From the NCBI GenBank assembly GCA_028276145.1, contig JAPYWX010000115.1:1-5127 (forward strand): 5,127 bases of DNA, read 5' to 3'. Shown here in pieces: positions 1 to 5,127 of this stretch (within the stretch, counting starts at the first letter, position 1; each line of letters opens with the position of its first letter). The position numbers and the translations under genes were made by a program. The notes under the pieces are model-generated. The model searched no databases. It worked only from the letters and a program-made list of their open reading frames with translations, and was not told where the DNA came from. This stretch comes from Spirochaetota bacterium (GTDB taxonomy: Bacteria; Spirochaetota; Brevinematia; DTOW01).

Positions 1-954
1 ATCTCCACTGTTACCGGCGGCAGCAACTATTATATTACCCTGCCTACCGTAGTAATCTATGATTTCCTTAAGTATTACATGTTCTAAGTCCTTACCATCA
101 TGAGAGCCCAAATCACTACCAAGACTCAAATTTATAACACAAGGCTTACCGAGACTTTTGGCTTTGAACATTATATAATCTATTCCATCCAATATTTGAG
201 CAATACCCAGAGAGGTTTTAACTATAACAAACTTAGATGAAGTAGCTATACCTTTATACTTACCTCCGCTTTCGTTTCCGCTACCTCCAGCTATACCAGC
301 TACATGTGTTCCGTGTCCTTCTTCATCAATACCGATGAGAGGATTAGCTGTAATATCGCTAGATGTTATCTCGTTACCATAATTAAACCCCTGAGGAATT
401 TTACCATTAGTTGTCTGATCCCAAATATACAAAATTCTAGGGACAACGTTATTTTGCCAAAAATCCCAATGTGAAGTATCAATACCCGTGTCAACAATCC
501 CTATTATAACATCCTTCCCCTGAACATCACCTAAATATGTATAGTTATAAAACTCCTGAAGCCCAAGATTCTCCCTCACCTTATCCATAAAGAGTTTCAT
601 CGGTTTAGACAGCTTCATGTACCTAAGAGAAGAAATTAAGCCAAATTTCTCAATTTCACTAATAGGTAACTGTATATGATAAAAGTTTCCACTACCAGGA
701 TACTTTCTAAAAAACCTATATTTAGACAACAACTCCGTAGGAGGTGTACCATCAAACTCAGCTAATACATCAACATACTCACCTACATGCTTGTCAGCTA
801 CTACAAATGATAAGCTCCTCAACTCCTCTAATTTGCCTTTCTTATACAAATCTACAACAATCTGCAGTTCAGGTGAAAATTTTGAAGAAAAAGCAACCAC
901 AACAAAACTTAAGAAAAACATAAACGCAAAAACAAATCTTTTCACCTTTTTCAT
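1..954 (-). CDS. Secreted subtilisin-like serine protease (peptidase family S8), N-terminal 318 residues, runs off the window
   Basis: An endopeptidase of the subtilase clan, probably acting outside the cytoplasm. The start ATG at 952-954 gives a signal peptide: basic MKKVKR, hydrophobic core about 7-21, likely cleavage near AFS-S (21-24). Residues about 50-125 look like a subtilase propeptide (VDVLAEFDG, then YHIQLPISEIEKFGLISSLRYMK). The catalytic domain begins near 140. The Asp motif is VDTGID with D155, the His motif is GHGTHVAG with H214, the core strand is VINLSLGS at 273-280, and the oxyanion-hole Asn motif is AAAGNSG with N315. The Ser motif (GTS.A/MP) and the stop codon lie beyond base 1, so integrity cannot be judged. 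No frameshift is seen in 318 codons. There is no Shine-Dalgarno just upstream of the ATG, but no other start gives a better signal peptide. It is transcribed divergently from the CHAD gene. Family assignment is firm; substrate is unknown. Confidence 0.97.
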   Translation of the reverse strand, partial: MKKVKRFVFAFMFFLSFVVVAFSSKFSPELQIVVDLYKKGKLEELRSLSFVVADKHVGEYVDVLAEFDGTPPTELLSKYRFFRKYPGSGNFYHIQLPISEIEKFGLISSLRYMKLSKPMKLFMDKVRENLGLQEFYNYTYLGDVQGKDVIIGIVDTGIDTSHWDFWQNNVVPRILYIWDQTTNGKIPQGFNYGNEITSSDITANPLIGIDEEGHGTHVAGIAGGSGNESGGKYKGIATSSKFVIVKTSLGIAQILDGIDYIMFKAKSLGKPCVINLSLGSDLGSHDGKDLEHVILKEIIDYYGRQGNIIVAAAGNSGD

Positions 955-1055
955 AAGTGAAAGGATAACAATTAAAATAAGTTTTTATCAATTTTTCTTC
1001 GTAACCATTGAAACAAAATTTTTCAATCATTCAAAATATTTTTATAAGGAAATTT
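955..1055. promoter_or_regulatory. Divergent intergenic region with weak promoter candidates in both directions
   Basis: This 101-bp, very AT-rich gap must hold the 5' signals of both the protease and the CHAD gene. On the plus strand TTGAAA (1008-1013) and CAAAAT (1032-1037) are 18 bp apart and would start RNA near 1044, just before the AAGGA ribosome site. On the minus strand TTGATA (986-991) and TGTTAT (965-970) are only 15 bp apart and would start RNA about 4 nt before the protease ATG. A perfect 7-bp inverted repeat, ATTGAAA...TTTCAAT (1007-1013 and 1021-1027), covers the plus-strand -35 candidate and could be an operator. All of this is read by eye, and AT-rich DNA yields such matches by chance. 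Confidence 0.3.
1046..1050 (+). promoter_or_regulatory. Shine-Dalgarno site AAGGA deciding the start of the CHAD gene
   Basis: AAGGA lies 5 nt before the ATG at 1056-1058, which is ideal spacing. It selects this ATG over the in-frame TTG at 1008, which has no such site and would add 16 residues (KQNFSIIQNIFIRKF-like) unrelated to any domain. Confidence 0.75.
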
Positions 1056-2561
1056 ATGCCAAAAACCTCTAAGATAGATATAGCCGAAAGGAAAATTTCT
1101 TTCAAAGAATATATTCTCAAAGATATAGAAGATTTTGTATCGCTGCTAAACAGTTTTATAAACACCTACGGTGAGATAGGTAACGTCTCACAATACCTCA
1201 TACACTCACTAAGAGTAAAGGGATGGAAAATCGTATCACTAATAAAGCTCATGTCAAGGCTACACAATGTTCACATACTCAAGAAGTACTACACATACAC
1301 CTACCAAATACTCAAATGCTTTAGCAATGTAAGGGACATGGACATGATGATAGGACTACTTAACAAAGAAAAGTCCCCCAGGTCACTAATAAAAGATTTC
1401 TCAGTAAAAAGAACAAAAAGCATGAAAACAGCATATAAGAAAATATCAAAAGCTTTAGATAAATATATTCAAACTACAAACGAGATATTAGAAGAGTTAA
1501 ACGACCCAAAGTACAATATCACATTCAAGGAAATTTACAAGCTATTCAAGATAGCTTACAATGAATATCTTTTTGCCAAGATTTCATTTCTCATAGAGCC
1601 AAGCTTTGAGCTTTTTGATAGATTGAGAGCAAAATTAAGAAACTTGAAATATGTCTTTCCTCTTTTCGCCGTATTCTTTGACAACAAAAAGTTCTTCGAA
1701 GAATTTATTTTCTTAAACAACTTCCAGAGAAGCCTAAATTACTTTAGGGATGTAAGGAAACTAACGGAAATCTTGTCCAAGACGAGCCTAAGGGTATCCC
1801 GAAAGAAAGATTTCGTTGAATCATTCTTGAATTCCAAAAGAGATATATGGAAAGAAACAGTTGATAATTTCAAAGAAAGAAACGTAAGAATTGACAATAG
1901 GATGAACACATTGTTAAGGGAACTAAAAGAACTTTACAGCAAAATATACCCAGAAGACCGAAGCAGGTATGACAAAATTTACGAAGAGATAAAACAAATA
2001 GCCAAACAGCACGGTAGTGATGTAAATAAAAACGAGAAATTAGCAAACATTGCAGCAAAGATATACAATAATTTTGACGCAGCTAACCTAATAGTCAAAG
2101 ACCCGATGGAAGAGTTTGTACTAAAATGTGCAGCGATAATACATGACATTGGAAAATCAGTATCTCAAGAATCCTACTACAAGGCATCAATGGAGAAGTT
2201 TGTGACTCTTGATATTCATGATATAAAAACAAAAGAGAAGCTTTTCATAGCTTTGGTTGCAAGGTATCACACAAAATCAATACCCAAGTACTCACACAAG
2301 TGGTACACGGACTTAAGAGAGAATGACAAAACAACAATAATAATACTTTCTGCATTCTTAAGGTTTTCTTTTGCATTGTGTACTGCTACGAATTTTTCAT
2401 GCGATGTTACGGAAATAAGATTCTCAAGGGATGGAATAAAAGTCATCATAGATTACCCGAATAGTGAAAGCATAACTATTGACGAAAGCGACAAAATGTT
2501 ACTAGAAAAGTCCGTAGGATTCCCTATAAGTGTTGAACTAACCTCTGATTTGTCTGTTTAA
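1056..2561 (+). CDS. CHAD domain fused to Ppx/GppA-type C-terminal HD domain; putative polyphosphate-associated protein
   Basis: A 501-residue cytoplasmic protein; no signal peptide or membrane segment is seen. Residues about 15-245 are a CHAD domain, a helical bundle known to bind inorganic polyphosphate. First half: IHSLRVKGWK (H50, R53), then NVRDMDMMIGLL (91-102). Second half: FDRLRAKLRNLKYV (187-200), then NFQRSLNYFRDVRKLTEIL (222-240). A charged helical linker follows (about 250-315). Residues about 315-498 match the C-terminal region of exopolyphosphatase/pppGpp phosphohydrolase: QHGSD (318-322), KCAAIIHDIGK (357-367, H363/D364), LVARYH (400-405), LSAFLRFSFAL (431-441) and a final beta-rich tail. 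The ASKHA nucleotide/phosphatase domain of Ppx/GppA is absent, so exopolyphosphatase activity of the usual kind is not expected. Several histidines usual in the HD region are replaced. Domain calls come from motif recognition; the role (polyphosphate binding, sensing or granule association) is inference. The 3' end overlaps ribH by 24 bp. Confidence 0.88.
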   Translation: MPKTSKIDIAERKISFKEYILKDIEDFVSLLNSFINTYGEIGNVSQYLIHSLRVKGWKIVSLIKLMSRLHNVHILKKYYTYTYQILKCFSNVRDMDMMIGLLNKEKSPRSLIKDFSVKRTKSMKTAYKKISKALDKYIQTTNEILEELNDPKYNITFKEIYKLFKIAYNEYLFAKISFLIEPSFELFDRLRAKLRNLKYVFPLFAVFFDNKKFFEEFIFLNNFQRSLNYFRDVRKLTEILSKTSLRVSRKKDFVESFLNSKRDIWKETVDNFKERNVRIDNRMNTLLRELKELYSKIYPEDRSRYDKIYEEIKQIAKQHGSDVNKNEKLANIAAKIYNNFDAANLIVKDPMEEFVLKCAAIIHDIGKSVSQESYYKASMEKFVTLDIHDIKTKEKLFIALVARYHTKSIPKYSHKWYTDLRENDKTTIIILSAFLRFSFALCTATNFSCDVTEIRFSRDGIKVIIDYPNSESITIDESDKMLLEKSVGFPISVELTSDLSV

Positions 2562-3005
2562 GTTAGCCATCTCAACTGCAACGAAAGCAGCCTCAGCACC
2601 TTTGTTACCCATCTTAACCCCTGCTCTATCTATAGCTTCATCAACAGTATTAGCAGTTATTATTCCAAAAACGACAGGTTTTGAATACTTAACAGACAAA
2701 TCAAGTATTGCTTTACTAACATGCGTAGCGATATACTCAAAATGCGGCGTCTCACCCCTTATAAGAGTACCCAAACAAATAACAGCATCATACTTATTTT
2801 TACTAAGCACAACCTCAGTAACAGAAGGTATCTCAAAAGAACCCGGAACTAAATAAAGGTCTATATCGTCTTCGCTAACCTCAAGTTGCTTCAACACATT
2901 TCTAGCACCCTCAACAAGCCTATCGGTTATGAGCCTATTGAACTTACTAGCAACTATTGCTATCTTTAAACCTTTACCAGAAAGCTTTCCCTCAAACACA
3001 TTCAT
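2538..3005 (-). CDS. ribH: 6,7-dimethyl-8-ribityllumazine synthase (riboflavin pathway)
   Basis: Catalyses condensation of 5-amino-6-ribitylamino-uracil with 3,4-dihydroxy-2-butanone 4-phosphate to the lumazine precursor of riboflavin (EC 2.5.1.78). Members form pentamers or 60-subunit capsids. From ATG 3003-3005 the product is 155 residues, normal for the family. Active-site features fall at the positions I recall for Bacillus subtilis RibH: F22 (KFN), F57-E58 (PGSFEIP), H88 (GTLIRGETPHFEY), R127 and K135 (RAGVKMGNKGAEAA). That register supports this start over the in-frame TTG at 3030-3032, which adds nine residues. Neither start has a Shine-Dalgarno site. No other rib gene is in the window, and no FMN riboswitch is recognisable in the 133 bp upstream, so it appears to be a stand-alone gene. 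A promoter candidate at 3013-3042 would give a nearly leaderless message. The 3' end overlaps the convergent CHAD gene. Confidence 0.97.
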   Translation of the reverse strand: MNVFEGKLSGKGLKIAIVASKFNRLITDRLVEGARNVLKQLEVSEDDIDLYLVPGSFEIPSVTEVVLSKNKYDAVICLGTLIRGETPHFEYIATHVSKAILDLSVKYSKPVVFGIITANTVDEAIDRAGVKMGNKGAEAAFVAVEMANLNRQIRG

Positions 3006-3012
3006 AACAAAA

Positions 3013-3042
3013 ATTGTAATCAAAGAACTCAAAAAATTACAA
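3013..3042 (-). promoter_or_regulatory. Candidate ribH promoter, predicting a near-leaderless transcript
   Basis: On the minus strand TTGTAA (3037-3042) and TACAAT (3013-3018) are separated by 18 bp, with 4/6 and 5/6 matches to the sigma-70 consensus. The expected start point is at about 3006, one base before the ribH ATG, which would explain the missing ribosome site. The same DNA contains a 7-bp inverted repeat, TTGTAAT (3014-3020) and ATTACAA (3036-3042), so part of the resemblance may reflect an operator instead. Confidence 0.4.
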
Positions 3043-3095
3043 AAACACTAAATTACTTACATCCTGTACTGCTAGAATACTTTTTGAAAACAGCA

Positions 3096-3115
3096 TAGAG
3101 AGTTCCACCTCTCTA
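3096..3115. other. Perfect 7-bp hairpin between the barrel-protein gene and ribH
   Basis: TAGAGAG (3096-3102) and CTCTCTA (3109-3115) are exact reverse complements around a 6-nt loop. This is a more GC-balanced stem than its surroundings. On the minus strand it follows the U-run of the candidate terminator and is itself followed by TGCTGTTTTC, so it could be a second weak terminator or a stabilising 3' stem. On the plus strand it is followed by a run of seven A, not T, so it is not a plus-strand terminator. Confidence 0.45.
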
Positions 3116-3119
3116 CGAC

Positions 3120-3139
3120 AAAAAAAGTTAAGTAACTTT
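3120..3139 (-). terminator. Candidate AT-rich intrinsic terminator of the barrel-protein gene
   Basis: Read on the minus strand, the TGA stop (3139-3141) runs straight into AAAGTTACTTAACTTT (3124-3139). This is an inverted repeat with 7-bp arms, effectively a 6-bp stem with a 4-nt loop, and it continues into a run of seven T. Position and T-run fit an intrinsic terminator. The stem has only one G-C pair, so it would be weak, and it might act together with the hairpin at 3096-3115. Confidence 0.4.
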
Positions 3140-4725
3140 CAATTTGAAATACTTTCATATGAACTAAAATTACCGCCTTCTTTTGTTTTCAATTCCTCAA
3201 TTGCATATCTAAGAGCTCTAATCTCTTCTATCCAATCTTTAACTGAGAACTTGCCTAACCTACCTCTAAGAAGTCTATGAAGGTCATGGAAAAACAATCC
3301 ATTCGGTGCAAAGTAAGAATAACTAACAGAAAAATCCCAAAGCCTTCTGGAGAAAACCTTCAAAGGGCTCTCACCATCTCCATTTAGCTTAGCATCTACT
3401 ATATTGCCAAACACTATGTTAGAATCTCTATTGTAAATCTTTGTTAAGTAATAATTCCCCATTTCTCTAAACATATTATCTGAATAAATCTCGTAGAGCA
3501 TATAAAAAGCGTAATCAGAACCGGCATCCCTAAACATGAAAAGGTCCTGCCCATGTTCTCTACCACCATTCCAACCTAACATGAATGTTATCAACGGCTT
3601 ATTAATTCCGTTTTCTCTAAGATGGTCCTTTATTTCTTTTATTATAAGCGAAACTCTTCTAGCCTGATACCACTTAAAAAGAAGATTAGCGTTACTGTTA
3701 GTCTTCAAAAATCTAGCGAATTTCTCAATATCCCCAAAATCCCATTTTCTAAATTCCTCCCTCAAATTGCTATACTCTGGAATCTTCACAAGCACATCAA
3801 AGAAAAAATCTTTTGAAAGCTCGTAACCACCGTAATCACCTACCCTAATAAAATCTAATCCCAGAAAATCAATATAATCTTCCTTGCCTAACCTAACTAA
3901 GACATTTTTTATGTCTTCTATCCTTTTGCGTGAAGTTATAGAGGTATACTTGTAATTTTCTTGAAGTTTACCATTCCTGAATACCAAGTTAGGCAAATAT
4001 CCAGGTACATCCCCCTTATCAAGACCTAGAGTTAAGAAAGCCATGACATAGGCTCCTGTCTGAATTCCAGAATTCTTGAGGTAATAAAGGATTTTTGTAT
4101 TATTCAAAGTACTATTCAGCCATAGTTCTTTTTTATTAATCAAACCACTTGTTTGAGCACCCAAAATAATGAAAGTATTACACTTAAGCTCTGAAAGTAA
4201 ATGTCTTATGGAAGTGGAAACTTTTTCATAATTGTCTTTACCCCCAATTACAAATCCAAGAGTAGAAAAATTTTTTAACAAGTTTGTAATATTGTAGTTC
4301 TCTTCAAAATTCAAAGCAGTAATAGGCTCATTCAACTTAGCTTGCATTCTTGAGAGGAAGTAAATATTCGTTGATAAAAGTAGAACATCATTTGAGTATC
4401 CCCTAACCTCATACTGTCCATCCTGAATACCATAAGAAGGAACGAATATAAAAACTAAATTTGTCCTTCCTTCCTTTACCTCAAATGAAGGCAAAATATC
4501 AAACCTACCTATAAGGTCAGAAACAACTGCACCGTCTTTATAAATTTGTAACTTGTAATTAGTCTCACCTCTAAATAACTCCCTTACCTCAACATACTCA
4601 TAATGTAAGTAATCAAGCTTATCTATCACAAATCCATAACATAAATACGATAGCATTAATAAAGAAATAACACAAGATATCTTTAAAGCTGTCTTCATTA
4701 AAATACAATATTCGGAAAAATTCAT
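3139..4725 (-). CDS. Exported or membrane-anchored protein with beta-rich N-terminal domain and glycoside-hydrolase-like TIM barrel
   Basis: A 528-residue product from ATG 4723-4725 (in-frame TGA three codons upstream), or 519 residues from ATG 4696-4698. The second start gives a cleaner signal sequence (MKTALKISC...). The hydrophobic core is about residues 15-33, with no lipobox. Residues about 38-125 are strand-rich (YKLQIYKDGAVVSD, LVFIFVPSYGIQDGQYEVRGYS) and look like a beta-sandwich. From about 155 the strand/helix order fits a (beta/alpha)8 barrel: LGFVIGG, NTFIILGA, IQTGAYVMAFL, IDFLGLDFIRVGD (285-297), PLITFMLGW (377-385), a segment with GQDLFMFRDAGSDYA, SNIVFGN, and SVSYSYFAPNGLFFHDLHRLL. 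The D291-F-I-R pattern on strand 4 resembles the G..LDYIR motif of DUF4015/GHL-type glycosidase-like proteins, with D291 a candidate acid. The reading frame is certain. The fold is a reasoned guess, and the substrate is unknown; carbohydrate processing at the envelope is inference. It is upstream of ribH, but the terminator-like gap argues against one operon. Confidence 0.85.
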   Translation of the reverse strand: MNFSEYCILMKTALKISCVISLLMLSYLCYGFVIDKLDYLHYEYVEVRELFRGETNYKLQIYKDGAVVSDLIGRFDILPSFEVKEGRTNLVFIFVPSYGIQDGQYEVRGYSNDVLLLSTNIYFLSRMQAKLNEPITALNFEENYNITNLLKNFSTLGFVIGGKDNYEKVSTSIRHLLSELKCNTFIILGAQTSGLINKKELWLNSTLNNTKILYYLKNSGIQTGAYVMAFLTLGLDKGDVPGYLPNLVFRNGKLQENYKYTSITSRKRIEDIKNVLVRLGKEDYIDFLGLDFIRVGDYGGYELSKDFFFDVLVKIPEYSNLREEFRKWDFGDIEKFARFLKTNSNANLLFKWYQARRVSLIIKEIKDHLRENGINKPLITFMLGWNGGREHGQDLFMFRDAGSDYAFYMLYEIYSDNMFREMGNYYLTKIYNRDSNIVFGNIVDAKLNGDGESPLKVFSRRLWDFSVSYSYFAPNGLFFHDLHRLLRGRLGKFSVKDWIEEIRALRYAIEELKTKEGGNFSSYESISN

Positions 4726-4887
4726 CTTCTTTCACAATTAACATAGCTAACTATACACATTTCCAAACATCTATCTAACACCCTTGAAAAACCCCTCAAA
4801 ACATTGAAGCACTCTACAAAGCATTTTCTTATCCAGATACTTGGAAATCGTGAAGATTTGAAACTTCTTTTACACCGACTAAGTTAA
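4726..4887. other. Non-coding stretch between the barrel-protein gene and the palindrome array
   Basis: No open frame worth calling, tRNA, rRNA or recognisable riboswitch is seen on either strand. Apart from the promoter candidate at 4737-4766 it holds one near-match to a DnaA box (TTATCCAGA at 4829-4837) and little else. With the array that follows, it makes 402 bp without a gene. Confidence 0.5.
4737..4766 (-). promoter_or_regulatory. Weak promoter candidate for the barrel-protein gene
   Basis: On the minus strand TTGGAA (4761-4766) and GTTAAT (4737-4742) lie 18 bp apart, each a 4/6 match. Predicted initiation near 4730 leaves about 5 nt before the ATG at 4725, or 32 nt before the alternative ATG at 4698. 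The AAGAAG abutting the first ATG is too close to act as a normal ribosome site. Confidence 0.2.
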
Positions 4888-5125
4888 GTGCTTAATAGCA
4901 CTTTGTGCTTAACAGCACGTTGTGCTTAATATCACTTTGTGCCTAGTAGTACCTTGTGTTGATTAGCAATTCTCTATTAGGGTTAAGTTAGGGTGCTGAA
5001 TAGCACTTTCTTAGTGCTTAATAGCACTCTTTAATGAAAAAGATATAGGGTTTTAGGAACTAAGTATCCCAACATTAAAAAGGGTGTGCTTATTAGCACT
5101 TTCTTAATAAGGTGCTTATTATCAC
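4888..5125. repeat. Array of nine 14-bp palindromes (consensus GTGCTTAATAGCAC), first five at exact 17-bp period
   Basis: Each unit is a 5-bp inverted repeat around a 4-nt AT-rich centre. Units: 4888-4901 GTGCTTAATAGCAC; 4905-4918 GTGCTTAACAGCAC; 4922-4935 GTGCTTAATATCAC; 4939-4952 GTGCCTAGTAGTAC; 4956-4969 GTGTTGATTAGCAA; 4993-5006 GTGCTGAATAGCAC; 5014-5027 GTGCTTAATAGCAC; 5086-5099 GTGCTTATTAGCAC; 5112-5125 GTGCTTATTATCAC. Units 1-5 are separated by 3-nt spacers (TTT, GTT, TTT, CTT) and decay toward unit 5; later start-to-start steps are 37, 21, 72 and 26 bp. Units 1, 2, 6, 7 and 8 have perfect arms. The array reaches within two bases of the window end and probably continues. Units are too short and too close together for CRISPR. 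Candidate roles are a multi-site binding platform for a dimeric DNA-binding protein, plasmid- or origin-like iterons, or a small repetitive element. None is proven. Confidence 0.93.
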
Positions 5126-5127
5126 TC

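Noticed and set aside
1008..1055. Upstream TTG start for the CHAD gene
   Set aside because: The AAGGA site is correctly spaced for the ATG at 1056, and the extra residues match no domain.
791..1072. Plus-strand 93-codon open frame opposite the protease start
   Set aside because: It lies antisense to the protease signal peptide and propeptide and runs across the divergent gap. Its sequence is low-complexity with no domain, and the protease frame is well supported.
1870..2449. Two minus-strand open frames inside the CHAD gene
   Set aside because: They are Cys/Phe/Leu-rich shadows of the plus-strand coding sequence with no ribosome site.
2602..2856. Plus-strand 84-codon open frame inside ribH
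   Set aside because: It is a shadow of the ribH frame, whose active-site motifs are unmistakable.
3006..3032. Upstream TTG start for ribH adding nine residues
   Set aside because: Active-site residue numbers match the usual lumazine synthase numbering only from the ATG at 3005.
3006..3138. FMN riboswitch upstream of ribH
   Set aside because: None of the conserved RFN-element segments is visible; the only structures are the two short inverted repeats described.
3622..3816. Plus-strand 64-codon open frame inside the barrel-protein gene
   Set aside because: Shadow frame; no motif and no start signals.
4829..4837. DnaA box marking a replication origin beside the palindrome array
   Set aside because: It is a single near-match (TTATCCAGA, one mismatch) with no cluster and no dnaA, dnaN or other origin-linked gene nearby.
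4977..4993. Telomere-like TTAGGGTTAAGTTAGGG
   Set aside because: Only two imperfect hexamers inside the repeat region of an otherwise bacterial window; most likely chance or decayed repeat flank.
4888..5125. CRISPR array
   Set aside because: Repeats are only 14 bp, spacers in the regular block are 3 nt, and no cas gene is present.

Overview
This is an AT-rich bacterial window (roughly one third G+C by eye). It holds four protein genes and an unusual repeat array. The phylum cannot be fixed from sequence alone. Low G+C, short intergenic gaps, weak or absent Shine-Dalgarno sites on three of the four genes and two exported proteins suit a low-GC, probably anaerobic or thermophilic bacterium, but that is inference.

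Layout. At 1-954 (minus) lies the N-terminal part of a secreted subtilisin-like serine protease, cut by the window edge before its catalytic serine. A 101-bp divergent gap (955-1055) separates it from a plus-strand gene at 1056-2561. That gene encodes a CHAD domain (polyphosphate-binding helical domain) fused to the HD-type C-terminal domain of the Ppx/GppA exopolyphosphatase family, without the ASKHA catalytic domain. Its last 24 bp overlap tail-to-tail with ribH (2538-3005, minus), lumazine synthase of the riboflavin pathway. Upstream of ribH on the same strand, after a 133-bp gap with two inverted repeats, lies a 528-codon gene (3139-4725, minus). It encodes an exported or membrane-anchored protein with a beta-rich N-terminal domain and an apparent (beta/alpha)8 barrel resembling glycoside-hydrolase-like proteins. 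From 4726 to the end there is no gene. The last 240 bp carry at least nine copies of a 14-bp palindrome (GTGCTTAATAGCAC type), the first five at an exact 17-bp period.

The genes do not form an obvious pathway. The protease and the barrel protein act outside the cytoplasm, ribH is housekeeping, and the CHAD-Ppx_C protein probably acts on or senses polyphosphate in the cytoplasm. The items most worth a second look are the iterated-palindrome array and the CHAD-Ppx_C fusion. The latter has lost its usual catalytic partner and appears to lack several of the usual histidines.
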